Shown here one piece after another: positions 50,710-55,261 of a stretch of 64,000 bases of DNA. The DNA is from Liolophura sinensis (taxonomy: Eukaryota > Mollusca > Polyplacophora > Chitonida > Chitonidae). Within the stretch, counting starts at the first letter, position 1. The number at the start of each line of letters is the position of its first letter. The translations under genes and the position numbers were made by a program. Location of the stretch: positions 19,335,485-19,399,484 of the forward strand of contig NC_088296.1 in assembly GCF_032854445.1 (NCBI RefSeq), given 5' to 3'. Below the pieces are notes generated by a model that ran no database searches, was not told the origin of the DNA, and saw only the letters and a program-made list of their open reading frames with translations.

Positions 50710-51922
50710 TGGCTTTGTAGGGGGTGAGAGCTGTCATAGCTGAAAACTACGAGAGAATTCACCGTAGCAACTTGGTTGGCATGGGGATCATTCCACTTCA
50801 GTATGTGGAGGGGGAGACGGCAGAGTCCATTGGCTTGACAGGGAAGGAGACTTACACAGTTGAGCTTCCAGACAACCTGACAACAGGACAGATTGTGGAT
50901 GTCAAGGTATGGACGATATCCTGAGAAACACGTTGACCGTTGCAGGAAATGGGTCCTAAAGAATTCGTGATGGTTTATAGCTCACCAGTATTGTAGTCTT
51001 AAGATGTTGGATAAATATGGGTCATGAATCATAAATCTGTGTTAGACTTACGTCAGTCTTAGTCCCAATTTCAGAATGCACAAGCACGTAGTTTACTGCA
51101 CTAATATTGTGATTTACCTTAAGAACTTTAACTTCAGTGCTGAGAATTGTCTCAGTTATTCAAGACATTCAAATATTAGGGCTTAAGTACAGGTTTAAGT
51201 TCTGGCAATGGGATCATGAAGAGATCTTAGACTTACGTTAAAATTTCAAACCGTTATAAAATTGTTATTTCTTATGTAACAAGATCAGAATATTGCTTGG
51301 CCACGTTGGTTCCGGGTAAGTTAAACAAATTTCAGCTAATACAACGGAAAGGAACATTCCAAGTTTAATGGTTGAAGTTTTGATTTAAGTCTTAAGATTG
51401 ATTCGTAATTCCAAGCCCATGCAGGAATAATACTATAAGTTAAGACTAAGTCTGACTTGAATCGTAAGACAGTTTCTTGATCCAGGGGCCAGAGACAATC
51501 TCTCAGGCTGTTGACCTCTCCGGTTGTACGTGGGAAGGTCTTGCAGCAACCTGTGGATGGTTGTGGGTTTCCCCCGGGCTCTGCTCGGTTTCCTCTTACC
51601 ATAATGCTAGCTGCTGTCGTATGAAATATTCTTGAGTACAGCGTGAAACACCAATGAAATAAACAAAAAAATAAACCTGACCATGGTTTTGTTACCTATA
51701 TACTCTTGGGTAGGATCTTCACCCCAGTCGGGTCAATAAATAATTTAAAATAGTAAATTTTAAGCGCTTCTGTGTTGAAACAGACTGTTGAATCTTGTCT
51801 TATTTGTTTAGGTGAGCACCGGGAAGACCTTCAAAGCCAAGGCTCGATTTGACACGGACGTGGAACTCACTTACTTCCGCAACGGCGGCATCTTGAACTA
51901 CATGATCCGCGGGATGCTGTGA
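12999..51922 (+). CDS. ACO1: Iron regulatory protein 1 / cytosolic aconitase (whole gene, 21 exons plus one cassette exon)
   Basis: Joining 12999-13014, 14863-14958, 22313-22481, 23141-23278, 32600-32669, 33206-33389, 36371-36510, 38420-38591, 40106-40206, 40676-40804, 41299-41446, 41669-41804, 42383-42467, 43736-43957, 44646-44705, 45617-45721, 47046-47188, 47900-48047, 49012-49134, 50721-50906 and 51812-51922 gives 2,682 nt and 893 residues (human IRP1: 889). All introns are GT/AG and all phases agree. In this numbering the 4Fe-4S ligands are Cys442, Cys508 and Cys511 (human 437, 503, 506). The active-site [19 protein letters not shown] and GSSRDW motifs are intact, so it should work as a cytosolic aconitase with the cluster and as an IRE-binding protein without it. 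The position of human Ser138, a known phosphorylation site, is Ala143 here. An extra in-frame exon at 26553-26720 would add 56 residues after Ser140, giving 949. Confidence 0.95.
13015..14565. other. ACO1 intron 1, left part
   Basis: No repeat family or coding segment is recognised in this 1.5 kb. Confidence 0.5.
14566..14690 (+). mobile_element. SINE family A, 3' part
   Basis: CCTGCGGATGGTTGTGGGCT, CATAATGCTGGCTGCTG and TTCTTGAGTACGGTGTAAAA mark a 5'-truncated copy. Confidence 0.8.
14863..14958 (+). CDS. ACO1: ACO1 exon 2
   Basis: The exon runs from the TAATCTAG acceptor to a GTGAGT donor and encodes [15 protein letters not shown] through LEDPRY, equivalent to human residues about 3-33. 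Its last 40 nt plus the donor are the founder of the 66-bp array that follows. Confidence 0.92.
14919..15622 (+). repeat. 66-bp array seeded by ACO1 exon 2 and its splice donor
   Basis: The first unit (14919-14984) spans the last 40 nt of exon 2, the donor and 26 nt of intron. Nine or so further 65-66-bp copies follow, each with AGATCC, CACGATATG or CATGATATG, and GTGAGTATGACTCAG. The intronic copies have drifted together (AACACTAGTAGATCC), which shows amplification after a shared early change. Confidence 0.95.
15852..15975 (+). mobile_element. SINE family A, 5' head
   Basis: GTGGCTAAGGGGGTTAGC, ACCCATGCAGTCACTATGAG and TTCAAGTCCAGCT are the tRNA-like boxes. A run of about 18 G precedes it. 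Confidence 0.65.
15976..17510. other. ACO1 intron 2 stretch without recognised features
   Basis: A long poly-T run lies near 16371-16398. An open frame over 15766-16305 is partly SINE and has no recognised product. Confidence 0.5.
17511..17645 (+). mobile_element. SINE family A, 3' part
   Basis: GGCCGTAAGTGGGAAGGTCT, CCCCGGGCTCTGCTCGGTTT and CATAATGCTGGCTGCCGTCA give a clear family A body. Confidence 0.85.
18728..18845. mobile_element. Family X inverted-repeat element, half copy
   Basis: CTACTGTAATTCTTGAAGCT, GTTTATTCAGAGCGTTG and TGAAGCCCTGAAATTGGC match the left half of 39012-39214. Confidence 0.6.
19228..19410. mobile_element. Family Y inverted-repeat element, opposite orientation
   Basis: GATATTTTGAAACATTCTGA and GGTGTAGAGAAATAATTTGC are the reverse complement of parts of 5996-6225. 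Confidence 0.55.
19506..19567 (-). mobile_element. SINE family B/C tail fragment
   Basis: GTGAGCGCTTGGGGTTTAAC and CAATTTTCCAGCCATATGAT are the reversed tail shared by families B and C. Confidence 0.65.
20286..20402. mobile_element. Family X inverted-repeat element, half copy
   Basis: CTACCGTAATTTTTGAAGCT through GTGTGAAGCCCTGAAATTTG matches the left half of family X and abuts the start of the 95-bp array. Confidence 0.55.
20404..21262. repeat. 95-bp tandem array in ACO1 intron 2
   Basis: About nine copies start with CATCTTTATATTGAGCATGT and contain GAGCTGAAGTGGTAAACACA and GGTTTACCTCAGGTTACACA. Length varies in the central T-run. Confidence 0.95.
21290..21395 (-). mobile_element. SINE family A fragment
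   Basis: TTGATTGTTATTTTTGGCCA, CTCAAGAATATTTCAC and CATTATGGTGAG are the reversed 3' end of family A. Confidence 0.55.
21898..22125 (+). mobile_element. SINE family A
   Basis: GACCCAGGAGCCTCTCACCA, GTGAGTTCAAGTCTAGCTCA and GGCGTAAAACACCAATCAAA show most of the element, lacking only the first part of the head. Confidence 0.85.
22313..22481 (+). CDS. ACO1: ACO1 exon 3
   Basis: A strong poly-T and ACAG acceptor lead into [17 protein letters not shown] through PSRVILQDF. This is the start of the aconitase domain and is nearly identical to the IRP family. The donor is GTGAGT. Confidence 0.95.
23141..23278 (+). CDS. ACO1: ACO1 exon 4 (active-site histidine)
   Basis: The exon encodes [20 protein letters not shown] through [12 protein letters not shown] and ends in phase 2 at AAG|GTGGGT. 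His131 corresponds to human His126. The split Ser codon can be completed by exon 5 (AG+T) or by the cassette exon 4a (AG+C). Confidence 0.95.
23279..24577. other. ACO1 intron 4, first part
   Basis: No feature is recognised. A 117-codon open frame on the minus strand at 23512-23865 has no similarity I know and is not flanked by gene signals. Confidence 0.5.
24578..24885. mobile_element. Family X inverted-repeat element interrupted by a SINE tail
   Basis: AGTTCCTCAACCTTTTCGCA at the left and AAGAATCACAGTAATTACAG at the right form the ends. The reversed interior (TGCTTCACAAAAAGTATCAT) is family X. A SINE tail (24629-24695) lies inside. Confidence 0.6.
24629..24695 (-). mobile_element. SINE family B/C tail inserted in a family X element
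   Basis: AGTGAGTGCTTGGGGTTTAA, CGATTTTTCAGTCGTATGAC and GACGAC are the reversed SINE tail. Confidence 0.65.
24886..25739. other. ACO1 intron 4 stretch without recognised features
   Basis: AT-rich sequence with no repeat family or coding signal I can name. Confidence 0.45.
25740..25977 (-). mobile_element. SINE family A
   Basis: The reversed copy runs from TTATTTATTTATG through GTACTCTAGAAAATTTCACC and GACCATCCGCAGGTTGCTGG to TTAGCGATGGAGGCCCC. Confidence 0.85.
26553..26720 (+). CDS. ACO1: ACO1 cassette exon 4a, IRP2-type Cys-rich insert
   Basis: This 168-nt exon sits in the 9.3-kb intron 4, after the strong acceptor CTCTTTGTTTCAG and before a weak donor GG|GTCTGT. Both edges are phase 2, so it can be included or skipped without a frameshift. 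It has no stop and is far more GC-rich than the flanks. It reads [13 protein letters not shown], then KPC, SCSVC and DETCPFHG, with cysteines at insert residues 19, 32, 35 and 47. As I recall human IREB2, its insert starts at the same point, runs without a gap into APNPGGG and carries CPFH exactly 18 residues before the end of the NQEVEF motif; the same count holds here (NQELEF). The vertebrate insert (about 73 residues) has been linked to iron- or haem-dependent turnover, with the Cys-Pro as a haem regulatory motif. Inclusion in mRNA is inferred. Confidence 0.85.
26721..28507. other. ACO1 intron between cassette exon 4a and the next SINE
   Basis: AT-rich sequence. At 27385-27578 an open frame follows an acceptor-like AATTTCAG and encodes a cluster of cysteines ([11 protein letters not shown]). 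It is treated as a lead only and is not annotated as an exon. Confidence 0.4.
28508..28774 (-). mobile_element. SINE family A, full length
   Basis: A reversed full copy runs from an ATTTATTTATTTATTTG tail to the head GCTAACCAACTAAGCCACGA and GGCCCCC. Confidence 0.9.
29695..29845 (+). mobile_element. SINE family A, 3' part
   Basis: GGAAATTCTGCCAGCAAAGT, CATTACGCTGGCCGCCGTCG and a degraded tail show a diverged copy. Confidence 0.75.
30085..30363 (+). mobile_element. SINE family A, best full-length copy
   Basis: The head GGGGCCTCCGTGGCTCAGTC, box-B-like GTGAGTTCAATTCCAGC, the body and TTCTTGAGTACGGCGTAAAA are followed by about 28 A. It is the cleanest copy in the window and looks young. The head is tRNA-derived. 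Confidence 0.95.
30422..30900. repeat. 22-bp tandem array in ACO1 intron 4
   Basis: About 20 copies of a unit containing ATCATGTCACATGAGGAATA, with frequent 5-bp deletions (ATTATGTCACAT). Confidence 0.92.
31245..31393 (+). mobile_element. SINE family A, 3' part
   Basis: GGGAAGGTCTGCCAGCAACC, CCTCCGGGCTGTGCCCGTTT and AATAAATAAATAAATTAATG identify it. Confidence 0.85.
31394..32599. other. End of ACO1 intron 4
   Basis: No repeat or exon is recognised up to the exon 5 acceptor. Confidence 0.45.
32600..32669 (+). CDS. ACO1: ACO1 exon 5
   Basis: The acceptor TTGTTTCAG precedes [19 protein letters not shown] and the donor is GTATGT. It aligns with human ADSLQKNQDLEFERNRERF, with Ala143 in place of the phosphorylatable Ser138. 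Confidence 0.94.
32915..33157 (+). mobile_element. SINE family C just upstream of ACO1 exon 6
   Basis: TGCTGCCTCACTTGACGCTC, GGCCCTGTGTCAGTATAATG, GGACTTGCCCTGTCAGGAGA and CATATGACTGAAAAATTGTT give the family C order. It ends about 48 bp before the exon 6 acceptor. Confidence 0.75.
33206..33389 (+). CDS. ACO1: ACO1 exon 6 (GTDSH catalytic segment)
   Basis: Starting at CGCAG|TGGGGG, the exon encodes [17 protein letters not shown] through GVVGWG, including GTDSHTTM with Asp210 and His212 (human 205 and 207). The final 70 nt and the GTAAGG donor are repeated nine more times in the following intron. Confidence 0.95.
33320..34866 (+). repeat. 164-bp array seeded by ACO1 exon 6 and its splice donor
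   Basis: Copies begin (TACCCAGACAGTG or TACCCAGAGAGTG) at 33320 (exonic), 33476, 33640, 33804, 33968, 34132, 34296, 34460, 34624 and 34788. Each carries about 70 nt of the exon encoding the GTDSHT segment, then the donor GGGGTAAGGC, then about 90 nt of intron. The exonic part is nearly unchanged in the intronic copies. Confidence 0.96.
34888..35120 (+). mobile_element. SINE family A
   Basis: AGTGGCCTCGTGGTAAGC, CTAACCAGTGCTGTCGCTTG, GGAGGTGGTCGTGGGTTTCC and GGCGTAAAACACCAATCTAA show a diverged full copy right after the exon 6 array. Confidence 0.8.
35297..35662 (+). mobile_element. SINE family B, full length with (TCAC)n tail
   Basis: GCCCCGATGGCTTAGTTGGT, AGATCCAGGATTATTCCTGG, GCTTACTTGCCTTCGGTAAG and a run of CACTCACT define it. 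Confidence 0.9.
35842..36183 (+). mobile_element. SINE family B, full length
   Basis: GGCCCCGATAGCACAGTTGG, AGATCCAGGCTCAAACCTGG and GCAACAAGGAGGCACATTAC are present, ending in CTCACTTACTCACTCACC. Confidence 0.9.
36371..36510 (+). CDS. ACO1: ACO1 exon 7
   Basis: The exon encodes [20 protein letters not shown] through [11 protein letters not shown], with acceptor ATTTCAG and donor GTATGT. The stretch [10 protein letters not shown] diverges from human MGKPHPLVTS, but the flanks are near identical. Confidence 0.95.
36768..36916 (+). mobile_element. SINE family A, 3' part
   Basis: GGGAATGTCTGGCGGCATCC, CATAACGCTGGCTGCTGTTG and GGCGTAAAACACCAATCAAA identify it. Confidence 0.8.
36995..37725. repeat. 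30-bp tandem array in ACO1 intron 7
   Basis: About 24 copies of a unit with GTGTCAGTGTAATGTGACGT and CTTGTATATG. Because 30 is a multiple of three, it leaves long open frames on both strands that are not genes. The unit resembles the GGTGTCAGTATAATGTG segment of SINE family C. Confidence 0.95.
37893..38008 (+). mobile_element. SINE family A, 3' fragment
   Basis: GGATGGTTGTTGGTTTCC, CATAATGCTGGCCGCCATCG and TTCTTGAATATGGAGTAAAG identify it. Confidence 0.7.
38113..38205 (+). mobile_element. SINE family A head, left arm of an inverted pair
   Basis: GGGTCCTCAGTGGCACAGCG, GAGGAGCCTTTCATC and GTGTGAGTTCAAGTG are a forward tRNA-like head. Confidence 0.7.
38206..38383 (-). mobile_element. SINE family A, right arm of an inverted pair before exon 8
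   Basis: The reversed body (AACTGAGCAGAGCCCGGG) and head (GGACTTGAACTCACAGCGAC, GGGTCATTACGCTGTGCT) face the forward head at 38113. Together they form an inverted repeat close to the exon 8 acceptor. Confidence 0.7.
38420..38591 (+). CDS. ACO1: ACO1 exon 8
   Basis: The exon encodes [20 protein letters not shown] through [19 protein letters not shown] to RQT, a hallmark aconitase/IRP stretch. The donor is GTAAGA. An inverted SINE pair ends about 37 bp upstream of the acceptor. Confidence 0.95.
38656..38956. repeat. 17-bp C-rich tandem array in ACO1 intron 8
   Basis: About 17 copies of CCGATCCTTCTCCCCAG or a close variant start about 65 bp after exon 8. The strand is strongly biased to C and T. 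Confidence 0.93.
39012..39214. mobile_element. Inverted-repeat element (MITE-like), family X, full copy
   Basis: ACTGTAATTCTTCAACCTTT, TCGCATG at the left and ATGCGAAAACTTTGAAGAAT at the right are inverted ends. The length is about 200 bp and no coding capacity is seen. Confidence 0.75.
39795..40065 (+). mobile_element. SINE family A, full length
   Basis: GGGGGGCCTCCATGGCTCAG, GTGAGTTCAAGTCAGCTCAT and an AAATAAATAAATAAATG tail give a full copy ending about 40 bp before exon 9. Confidence 0.9.
40106..40206 (+). CDS. ACO1: ACO1 exon 9
   Basis: The acceptor AACAG leads into [20 protein letters not shown] and the exon ends PVFSQ at GTGAGT. It matches human DEEKLKYIKKYLQAVGMFR. Confidence 0.93.
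40676..40804 (+). CDS. ACO1: ACO1 exon 10
   Basis: The exon encodes [20 protein letters not shown], then [12 protein letters not shown] and KLGFK, in phase 0 at both ends. CCSGPKRP is a conserved IRP1 motif. Confidence 0.95.
40996..41222 (-). mobile_element. SINE family D
   Basis: GAATGCATGGGGTTTAATGT, GTCACATTATACCGACACCA and TTTTTAAAGTCTTAGGTATG match 7850-8088. The right end CTAACCATTAGGCCACTGAA looks like a reversed tRNA-derived head. Confidence 0.65.
41299..41446 (+). CDS. ACO1: ACO1 exon 11 (first Fe-S cysteine)
   Basis: This exon contains [20 protein letters not shown] and ends VMLGAG. Cys442 in SCTNTSNPS is the first cluster ligand. The sequence is of the aconitase-active IRP1 type, unlike the SCTNNCNPS I recall for human IRP2. 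Confidence 0.95.
41497..41608. mobile_element. Family X inverted-repeat element, reversed half
   Basis: AGGGCTTCACATAAAGTATA and ACACGTGAAAAGGTTGAAGT are the reverse complement of the left half of family X. It ends 60 bp before exon 12. Confidence 0.65.
41669..41804 (+). CDS. ACO1: ACO1 exon 12
   Basis: The exon encodes [37 protein letters not shown] and FLEKLG, with acceptor TTTACAG and donor GTAAAG. Confidence 0.95.
42040..42267 (+). mobile_element. SINE family A
   Basis: GCAATGACCCAGGAGCCTCC, GTGAGTTCAAGTCCAGCTCA and AAACACCAATCAGATAAATA are present. The very start of the head is lost. Confidence 0.85.
42383..42467 (+). CDS. ACO1: ACO1 exon 13 (second and third Fe-S cysteines)
   Basis: After a long poly-T tract and CCAG acceptor, the exon encodes [20 protein letters not shown] through DAIEK. 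Cys508 and Cys511 complete the three cluster ligands. GNSGPLPEP is the IRP1 form. Confidence 0.95.
42540..43155. repeat. 54-bp tandem array with an internal hairpin, ACO1 intron 13
   Basis: About 10-11 copies of a unit with CATCCTTAGTGGATGG and GGTTTCCATGAACCTGA. Many units contain AACCAGAT, six bases, ATCTGGTT: a perfect 8-bp inverted repeat. Open frames on both strands come from the 54-bp period. Confidence 0.93.
43365..43622 (+). mobile_element. SINE family A, near full length
   Basis: GGGCTCAGTTGGTTAGCGCG, CGCTGTGAGTTCAAGTCCAG and AAACACCAATCCAATAAATA identify it. It ends about 110 bp before exon 14. Confidence 0.9.
43736..43957 (+). CDS. ACO1: ACO1 exon 14
   Basis: This 222-nt phase 0 exon encodes [20 protein letters not shown], then [20 protein letters not shown] and WPSREEIQ. 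It contains the conserved Arg/Asn cluster of the aconitase active site. Confidence 0.95.
44046..44192 (+). mobile_element. SINE family A, 3' part
   Basis: GGCGTACATGGGAAGGTCTG and GGTTTCCCCCGAGCTCTGCC are followed by a degraded tail. Confidence 0.8.
44226..44395 (-). mobile_element. SINE family A, reversed copy facing the one at 44046
   Basis: TTTATTTATTTATCTCGG, CATGGTGGGAGGAAACTAGG and GCCAGACCTTCCCAC are the reversed body. With 44046-44192 it forms a tail-to-tail inverted pair. Confidence 0.7.
44646..44705 (+). CDS. ACO1: ACO1 exon 15
   Basis: This short 60-nt phase 0 exon after CAAAG encodes [20 protein letters not shown], matching human AVERQYVIPGMFKEVYQKI. The acceptor AAAG is weak but the protein match decides it. 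Confidence 0.88.
45095..45230 (-). mobile_element. SINE family A fragment
   Basis: TTTATTTGATTGGTGTTTTA, CAAGAATATTTCACTTATAC and GGCGGCCAGCGTTATCATGG are the reversed 3' end. Confidence 0.8.
45617..45721 (+). CDS. ACO1: ACO1 exon 16
   Basis: The exon encodes [20 protein letters not shown], then [15 protein letters not shown]. It is phase 0 at both ends, with acceptor TTACAG and donor [17 protein letters not shown] is close to IRP2 KRWNSLEAPDS. Confidence 0.93.
46408..46545 (-). mobile_element. SINE family A fragment
   Basis: TTTATTTATTTATTTCATTA, GCCGTACTCAAGAATATTTC and GACCATCCGCAGGTTGCTGC are the reversed 3' part. Confidence 0.85.
46725..46992. repeat. 32-bp tandem array before ACO1 exon 17
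   Basis: About eight copies of GATTGCTTGTTGTGGTTTTA plus TATTGTTCTATA lie within 55 bp of the exon 17 acceptor. Confidence 0.92.
47046..47188 (+). CDS. ACO1: ACO1 exon 17
   Basis: The exon includes [20 protein letters not shown] and [26 protein letters not shown] marks the start of the swivel (domain 4) region. Confidence 0.95.
47900..48047 (+). CDS. ACO1: ACO1 exon 18
   Basis: The exon encodes [20 protein letters not shown], then [14 protein letters not shown]. The serine of NSYGS corresponds to human Ser711. The Asp of GNDDVM replaces the usual Ala. Confidence 0.95.
48119..48477 (+). mobile_element. SINE family B, full length
   Basis: CGTCCCGGATCGTACAGTTG, AGATCCAGGATCAGTCCTGG, GCTTACTTGCCTTCGGTAAG and CACTCACTCACTCACTC define it. 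It inserted 70 bp downstream of exon 18. Confidence 0.9.
49012..49134 (+). CDS. ACO1: ACO1 exon 19
   Basis: The exon encodes [20 protein letters not shown], then [25 protein letters not shown] holds the catalytic Ser and Arg of aconitases (human Ser778 and Arg780). Confidence 0.95.
49290..49430 (+). mobile_element. SINE family A, 3' part
   Basis: GCCGCCAGCAACCTGCGGAT, CATAATGCTGGCCGCCGTCG and TTCTTGAGTACGGCATAAAA identify it. Confidence 0.85.
50005..50046. repeat. (CCCCA)n simple repeat
   Basis: A run of CCCCACCCCACCCC and similar, about 40 bp, lies in ACO1 intron 19. Confidence 0.95.
50678..50702. repeat. (TA)n simple repeat next to the exon 20 acceptor
   Basis: About 12 TA units end 19 bp before exon 20, where a pyrimidine tract would normally be. 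Confidence 0.95.
50721..50906 (+). CDS. ACO1: ACO1 exon 20
   Basis: The exon encodes [20 protein letters not shown], then [20 protein letters not shown]. The acceptor GGCTTTGTAG follows a (TA)n run and lacks a long pyrimidine tract. Confidence 0.95.
51515..51678 (+). mobile_element. SINE family A, 3' part
   Basis: CTCTCCGGTTGTACGTGGGA, CCCCGGGCTCTGCTCGGTTT and AAACACCAATGAAATAAACA identify it. Confidence 0.85.
51812..51922 (+). CDS. ACO1: ACO1 exon 21 (C-terminus and stop)
   Basis: The exon encodes [36 protein letters not shown] and a TGA stop. It matches human [26 protein letters not shown]. Confidence 0.95.
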   Translation: MSTGKTFKAKARFDTDVELTYFRNGGILNYMIRGML

Positions 51923-53287
51923 GATTAGGGGTCAGGTCGCTATGGCAACACAGCTGACAACGTCATTCAAAACTACGTGTTGTTGTTGAACGTTGCGAGG
52001 ATTTATTTCCCCAAGGATGTATGTGTTGTGGTGAAATGATAAATATTTGTCGTGGGAGTGGTCCTCAAAGCAGAAAAGTTCCAGTGATGGGCGATAATTG
52101 TATACTACATGTACCAGACTTGGTTACAAAATGAGAATCAAAATCTATGACAATTACTCTGAATCATAGAGCGTGAATAAGGAATTATTAGAAGTGGATT
52201 ACGTGTATATCATTTTGTATGGTGCGAGTTAAATAATCAGGAGATTGATGTGATGACCTCACGGTGACTTCAAGTGATTGAAACGAGAGGGAAACGTTAT
52301 TGGGGCATAATGAGGATTTTAAGGTCGCATTTTAATTTAATTTTCTTATTTCCCGTTTTTTTTTTAGGTCCCATATTTTCCAAATTTTCACGTATGATTT
52401 TAATGTAGTGATTATGAAGAAATTCCTGAGCTGTCTTATGTAATAAGGAAAGAACGTCGTACTTCCAGTATCATCAAAGGACCAAAAAAAACCAAACTGA
52501 AATCCGTGCCCATTTTGTGAGACGAAAATGGCGTGGTGCACCCATTTAGCCTTAAATCTTGGAGTTATGCATCTTTTTGCAACTTAATACGTCGGTTACT
52601 GCTACCTGATCTCAGTATTGCAATTTACGACTTTTCTTGTAGTGTCCTTTCACGGACAACAGTGTCTAGTATACCGCCACGTGAATCCAAAATTCGGCAA
52701 ATGGAAGGAAGAGTATTATGTTGGAGAGAGAGAAAGAAAGGAACATTGGAAGTCGCAGATTTTGTTTTGTTTTGTTTTGTTGTTCAAAGGTTTTCAGTCA
52801 AATCGACAGTCCAATGCAATGTTTTTGTACCATACTTTTATTTTATTCCGATAGATTAGAGGAGAAATGGATTATAGGAATTGCACATGTACCTTGGCAA
52901 ATCAGACGATAAATACATGTAGGATAGTCAACCGTTCAGCAGAATTATGATTTTATTTCATGAATTTTGAATACAGTTGACAATACGTTGTCAAGTCATT
53001 ATATTGGGTTGTATACAGGGAATTTAGCCTGAGGATTCGTCCAAAATATCGGGCATTTTATACGTTTAGAAGGAGTTGGTTGGCATCAGAACTGTGGACA
53101 AAGATTAGTATGCTCTTCAAAAATGTACACGGTATTGTGTGTGACAATCCAACCCAGTACGTGTATGTACATACCTCTTGTCATAAAGGTAAAATGTAAC
53201 TATGTACATCTGTGTTGTCCGATTTGTCTTTTTTTCTTACCAAGCTCAAACTGACAAACCACAGTTGCCAAGTTTATTAGCAACACT
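51923..53287. other. ACO1 3' UTR and flank
   Basis: No AATAAA is found in the first 1.3 kb after the stop; AATAAG at 52442 is a possible weak signal. No repeat or second gene is recognised here. Confidence 0.5.
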
Positions 53288-53545
53288 AGCACTGAGCAGT
53301 GACCCAGGAGCCTCTTACCAATGCGGTCGCTGTGAGTTCAAGTCTAGTTCATGCTAGCATCCTCTATGGCCGTATTTGGGAAGATCTGGCATCAACCTGC
53401 GGATGGGCGTGAGTTTCCCCTTGTCTCTGTCCGGTTTTTCCCCACCATAATGCGGGCCTCTGTCGTATACGTGAAATATTCTTGAGTACGGTGCAAACAT
53501 TGAATCGTAAGACAGTTTCATAGACAGTCAGATAAATAAGACAGT
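53288..53545 (+). mobile_element. SINE family A
   Basis: CACTGAGCAGTGACCCAGGA, CGGTCGCTGTGAGTTCAAGT and TTCTTGAGTACGGTGCAAAC show most of the element. Confidence 0.8.
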
Positions 53546-54436
53546 CAGATAAATAGATACATCATATATCAGATTTCGTGTCGTGTTGCACCCAGATCAC
53601 TCATTATTAAAGTGAGAACATGTTGGCAGATGGACGTTACATACTAAAATATAATATGTTCGAAAAAAAAAAAAAAAACACAAGTGGAGAGACATATAAA
53701 ACGATCGCTATACGTAAGAGTGCGGTTGGCTTATAAGTAAAAGATTTCTTCATTTCAGGTCACGTGTACTGATACCACTTACAACTGGCTCTGACCTCTT
53801 CGTTCTTCCTCGGTCAATTACGCGCGAAGTGATTGTTAATCAAGAAGCACGTACAATGATAAGCGCCTACGATTTGTTGGTCATTGCAGTTAACTACGTT
53901 CTGCCACTGACTGATCTGCTGGACTGATTTCTCGGTCATGATGTAGAAAAATCGCGTGTTCAATTCCAGCTCTGGCTGGGACGTCGACTGATGCAGGTTG
54001 TGTCGTCTTTGTACTGTTTTTCGTTGCTCGTCGTCAGTAGGCTATGTCACTTGACGTAGTAAAATGTGTGACACAAACAAAATATCACAATTCCGCGTTG
54101 CTTGATTGGTTCGCTCAACCTTCTTGATCGCCGGAGTTCACTGAGTGAACACGCTACGGGTACAGTGACATCGCCGGCGCATTTCTTCGCTATTATATGA
54201 CATGTTTGATGCAAACGAATTTTGGAGCAGACAAGATCGCCAGTAAAATACGCCTCTGTCGGCGCGGACACAATAGTCAGATTTTTAAGAATAACGAAAT
54301 ACGCCTGTCAGTGCGAATAAAATCCACCTAGTGTGTCCCTGGCTTTAGAGTTAGTCACGACCTTGACAGGACATAAACATGGTTTGACTACGGTTTGACA
54401 CGATTTGACGGGAGATAGGTATGGTTTGACTAGATT

Positions 54437-54512
54437 TGGTTTATTTATTTGGTATATTACTCAGGAATATTCCACTTATGCGACGAAGGCCAGCATTATG
54501 CTCGGTGGCCTA
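54437..54512 (-). mobile_element. SINE family A fragment
   Basis: TTTATTTATTTGGTATATTA, AATATTCCACTTATGCGACG and GCCAGCATTATGCTCGG are the reversed 3' end. Confidence 0.6.
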
Positions 54513-54587
54513 ATTGTTACAGGTGAACATCAAACCCGAGCTGATCGTACCAGACTTTAAAAATGTTACTTATTATTGTCGTGCAGC

Positions 54588-54815
54588 ACTGAGAGGTTAG
54601 GGCAAGGAAACAGGATTGGCCCGGTGTCAGTATTGTCAGTACAGTGTCACTGGGTGAGGTGTCATGTCTAGTGTCTGCAGTGACGGCAGCACTTTGGCGG
54701 GATGGACTTGCACTGCCACAAGAAAATACAGTATATGTACACACACCTAATGACTGCTCGTCGTCATACGTACATGACTGAAAAAAGTACGACGTACAAC
54801 CTCAAGCATACACAC
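54588..54815 (+). mobile_element. SINE family C
   Basis: CAGCACTGAGAGGTTAGGGC, GGCCCGGTGTCAGTATTGTC, GATGGACTTGCACTGCCACA and ACATGACTGAAAAAAGTACG give the family C order. Confidence 0.8.
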
Positions 54816-54831
54816 ATAAATGCATAAACAG

Positions 54832-54975
54832 AAGCCCAGGATCCTTCCACCAATGCGATCGCTGTGAATTCAAGTCCAGCTCATGCTGACTTGGTCTCTT
54901 CCCGTACGTGGTAAGGTCTATCAACAACCCGCGGATGGTCATGGGTTTTCCCCGGGCTTTGCCCAGTTTCCATAT
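54832..54975 (+). mobile_element. SINE family A, 5' part
   Basis: GCCCAGGATCCTTCCACCAA, GTGAATTCAAGTCCAGCTCA and CCCGCGGATGGTCATGGGTT are present. The copy stops at GCCCAGTTTCC. Confidence 0.8.
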
Positions 54976-55261
54976 ATGATAACATTGAGAACAAGTTATT
55001 GTTAGCTATGAGTTGGTTTAACCTGTCCATATGTAAAGCTTCAACATTGTATAGACATAGCATGTCACATGATATCTAACATATAAAAGATCAAAATAAA
55101 ACGCCCTCTTGGCATCACGAGCTCGCTCCCTGGTATAGTCACGTGACCTGAACATCACGACACACAGAAGGAAGGAGGTGATGTGGTCAAAAAAATAAAT
55201 ACCCAAAATGTCAGAAATTTATTCGTTATTTTAAAAGCCAGGCTCAAAGATTTATTTACTT

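Noticed and set aside
12999-51922. Calling the gene IREB2 (IRP2) outright
   Set aside because: The catalytic and Fe-S regions are of the IRP1 type. Only the cassette exon is IRP2-like, so ACO1/IRP1 is the safer name.
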